A DNA stretch of 64,000 bases. Origin: Calliphora vicina. Its lineage: Eukaryota > Arthropoda > Insecta > Diptera > Calliphoridae. The position numbers were made by a program, and so were the translations under genes. Location: positions 62,001-126,000 of the forward strand of contig NW_027052578.1 in the NCBI RefSeq assembly GCF_958450345.1, given 5' to 3'. The notes under the pieces are model-generated. The model saw only the letters and a program-made list of their open reading frames with translations. It did not search any database and was not told the origin of the DNA. Shown piece by piece: positions 61,701 through 64,000 of the stretch. Position 1 is the first letter of the stretch, and each line of letters opens with the position of its first letter.

Positions 61701-64000
61701 TTGGGACATTTTTCGAAAAATGTCCGATATACCCGCATATATATCGGGTACTATTTATGCTAGCTACTTAAGTTATACCTTGTTAGAAAGCTACAATCTC
61801 ATGCAATCCAAATATAAAAAAATTAGTTTCCTAGCTCTTTAGCGGCCTTTAGAATTGCGATTTATATGAAGTCGTTAAAAACTGGGGTAATTTTGTGACA
61901 TTTTTCGAAAAATGTCCGATATAACCGCATATATATCGGGTACTATTTATGCTAGCTACTTAAGTTATACCTTGTTAGAAAGCTACAATCTCATGCAATC
62001 CAAATATAAAAAAATGAGTTTCCTAGCTCTTTACCGGCCTTTAGAATTGCGATTTATATGAAGTCGTTAAAAACTGGGGTAATTTTGGGACATTTTTCGA
62101 AAAATTTCCGATATACCTGCATATACTTAAGTTATACCTTGTTAGAAAGCTACAATCTCATGCAATCCAAATATAAAAAAATTAGTTTCCTAGCTCTTTA
62201 CCGGCCTTTAGAATTGCGATTTATATGAAGTCGTTAAAAACTGGGGTAATTTTGGGACATTTTTCGAAAAATGTCCGATATACCCGCATATATATCGGGT
62301 ACTATTTATGCTAGCTACTTAAGTTATACCTTGTTAGAAAGCTACGATCTCATGCAATCCAAATTTAAAAAAATGAGTTTCCTAGCTCTTTACCGGCCTT
62401 TAGAATATGCTAGCTAGTTATACCTTGTTAGAAAGCTACAATCTCATGCAATCCAAATTTAAAAAAATGAGTTTCCTAGCTCTTTACCGGCCTTTAGAAT
62501 TGCGATTTATATGAAGTCGTTAAAAACTGGGGTAATTTTGGGACATTTTTCGAAAAATTTCCGATATACCTGCATATACTTAAGTTATACCTTGTTGGAA
62601 AGCTACAATCTCATGCAATCCAAATATAAAAAAAATGAGTTTCCTAGCTCTTTAGCGGCCTTTAGAATATGCTAGCTAGTTATACCTTGTTAGAAAGCTA
62701 CAATCTCATGCAATCCAAATTTAAAAAAATGAGTTTCCTAGCTCTTTACCGGCCTTTAGAATTGCGATTTATATGAAGTCGTTAAAAGCTAGGGTAATTT
62801 TGGGACATTTTTCGAAAAATTTCCGATATACCTGCATATATATCGGGCACAATTTATGCTAGCTACTTAAGTTATACCTTGTTAGAAAGTTACAATCTCA
62901 TGCAATCCAAATATAAAAAAATTAGTTTCCTAGCTCTTTACCGGCCTTTAGAATTGCGATTTATATGAAGTCGTTAAAAACTGGGGTAATTTTGGGACAT
63001 TTTTCGAAAAATGTCCGATATACCCGCATATATATCGGGTACTATTTATGCTAGCTACTTAAGTTATACCTTGTTAGAAAGCTACAATCTCATGCAATCC
63101 AAATTTAAAAAAATGAGTTTCCTAGCTCTTTACCGGCCTTTAGAATTGCGATTTATATGAAGTCGTTAAAAACTGGGGTAATTTTGGAACATTTTTCGAA
63201 AAATTTCCGATATACCTGCATATATATCGGGCACAATTTATGCTAGCTACTTAAGTTATACCTTGTTAGAAAGCTACAATCTCATGCAATCCAAATATAA
63301 AAAAATTAGTTTCCTAGCTCTTTACCGGCCTTTAGAATTGCGATTTATATGAAGTCGTTAAAAACTGGGGTAATTTTGGGACATTTTTCGAAAAATGTCT
63401 GATATACCCGCATATATATCGGGTACTATTTATGCTAGCTACTTAAGTTATACCTTGTTAGAAAGCTACAATCTCATGCAATCCAAATTTAAAAATAATT
63501 AGCTTCCTAGCTCTTTAGGGGCCTTTAGAATTGCGATTTATATGAAGTCGTTAAAAGCTGGGGTAATTTTGGGACATTTTTCGAAAAATTTCCGATATAC
63601 CTGCATATATATCGGGTACTATTTATGCTAGCTACTTAAGTTATACCTTGTTAGAAAGCTACAATCTCATGCAATCCAAATATAAAAAATGAGTTTCCTA
63701 GCTCTTTAGCGGCCTTTAGAATTGCGATTTATATGAAGTCGTTAAAAACTGGGGTAATTTTGTGACATTTTTCGAAAAATTTCCGATATACCTGCATATA
63801 CTTAAGTTATACCTTGTTGGAAAGCTACAATCTCATGCAATCCAAATATAAAAAAATGAGTTTCCTAGCTCTTTAGCGGCCTTTAGAATATGCTAGCTAG
63901 TTATACCTTGTTAGAAAGCTACAATCTCATGCAATCCAAATTTAAAAAAATGAGTTTCCTAGCTCTTTAGCGGCCTTTAGAATTGCGATTTATATGAAGT
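49745..64000. repeat. 192-bp satellite DNA array, right part (runs off the window)
   Basis: Continuation of the same array and orientation, split by the retrotransposon. It has the same monomer and the same three deletion classes. The short monomer here is mostly the ~94-bp form reading GCTAGCTAGTTATACC (5-bp deletion). Higher-order repeats recur: the marker GAAAACTTTCCG occurs at 53449, 55504, 57198, 58994 and 59567, giving 2055-, 1694- and 1796-bp steps. The single-base variant GTCTGATATACC occurs both just left (36067) and just right (49769) of the insertion. Confidence 0.97.

Noticed and set aside
10755..64000. CRISPR-like or bacterial repeat array
   Set aside because: Repeats are ~192 bp, contiguous and without unique spacers; this is eukaryotic satellite DNA.

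Overview
The window looks like repeat-rich, AT-rich chromatin from an insect genome, most likely a fly. The evidence is a complete Ty3/gypsy-type LTR retrotransposon with insect-style integrase motifs and a primer-binding site matching insect tRNA-Lys, a Foldback-like transposon, GT-AG introns with poly-pyrimidine acceptors, and tens of kilobases of homogenised satellite DNA. The satellite suggests pericentromeric or other heterochromatin. No bacterial-type gene is present, and the only convincing protein-coding genes belong to the retrotransposon.

Layout. (1) 1-3711: a minus-strand, apparently non-coding spliced transcript with short exons (40-86 bp) that look like copies of one another. Its introns hold repeated, structured elements, including two 84-85-nt hairpins spaced exactly 700 bp apart that show compensatory base changes. 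The pattern resembles a snoRNA host gene. (2) 3712-5091: a possible promoter region with a 17-bp hairpin, then low-complexity A/T-rich and CATC-rich DNA. (3) 5092-7660: a Foldback-like element with two ~1.0-kb, nearly identical inverted arms built from ~175-bp direct repeats. (4) 8106-10754: a ~450-bp non-satellite island present twice, 2199 bp apart, at the satellite edge. (5) 8556-36291 and 49745-64000: about 42 kb of one 192-bp satellite family, all in one orientation, with truncated monomers and higher-order repeats. (6) 36292-49744: a full-length 13.45-kb Ty3/gypsy element inserted in the satellite, flanked by the 4-bp target duplication AATT.

The retrotransposon is the most interesting object. 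It has unusually long LTRs (3580 and 3592 bp) that differ by one substitution and two indels. It also has a tRNA-Lys primer-binding site, an intact gag and an intact pol (protease, reverse transcriptase, RNase H, integrase). Pol has no ATG of its own and sits in the -1 frame behind a textbook A AAA AAC slippery site. Gag begins with a complete RING-H2 finger, a ubiquitin-ligase-type domain that I do not know as a standard part of gypsy Gag. The two reading frames are uninterrupted and the LTRs nearly identical, so the copy is very young and may be active. One puzzle is that no polypurine tract precedes the 3' LTR.

How the parts work together: the LTR promoter near 39740 would drive a genomic RNA; tRNA-Lys primes reverse transcription at 39877; Gag is made from the first frame and Gag-Pol by frameshifting at 42414-42420. 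The satellite and the Foldback element are non-coding.
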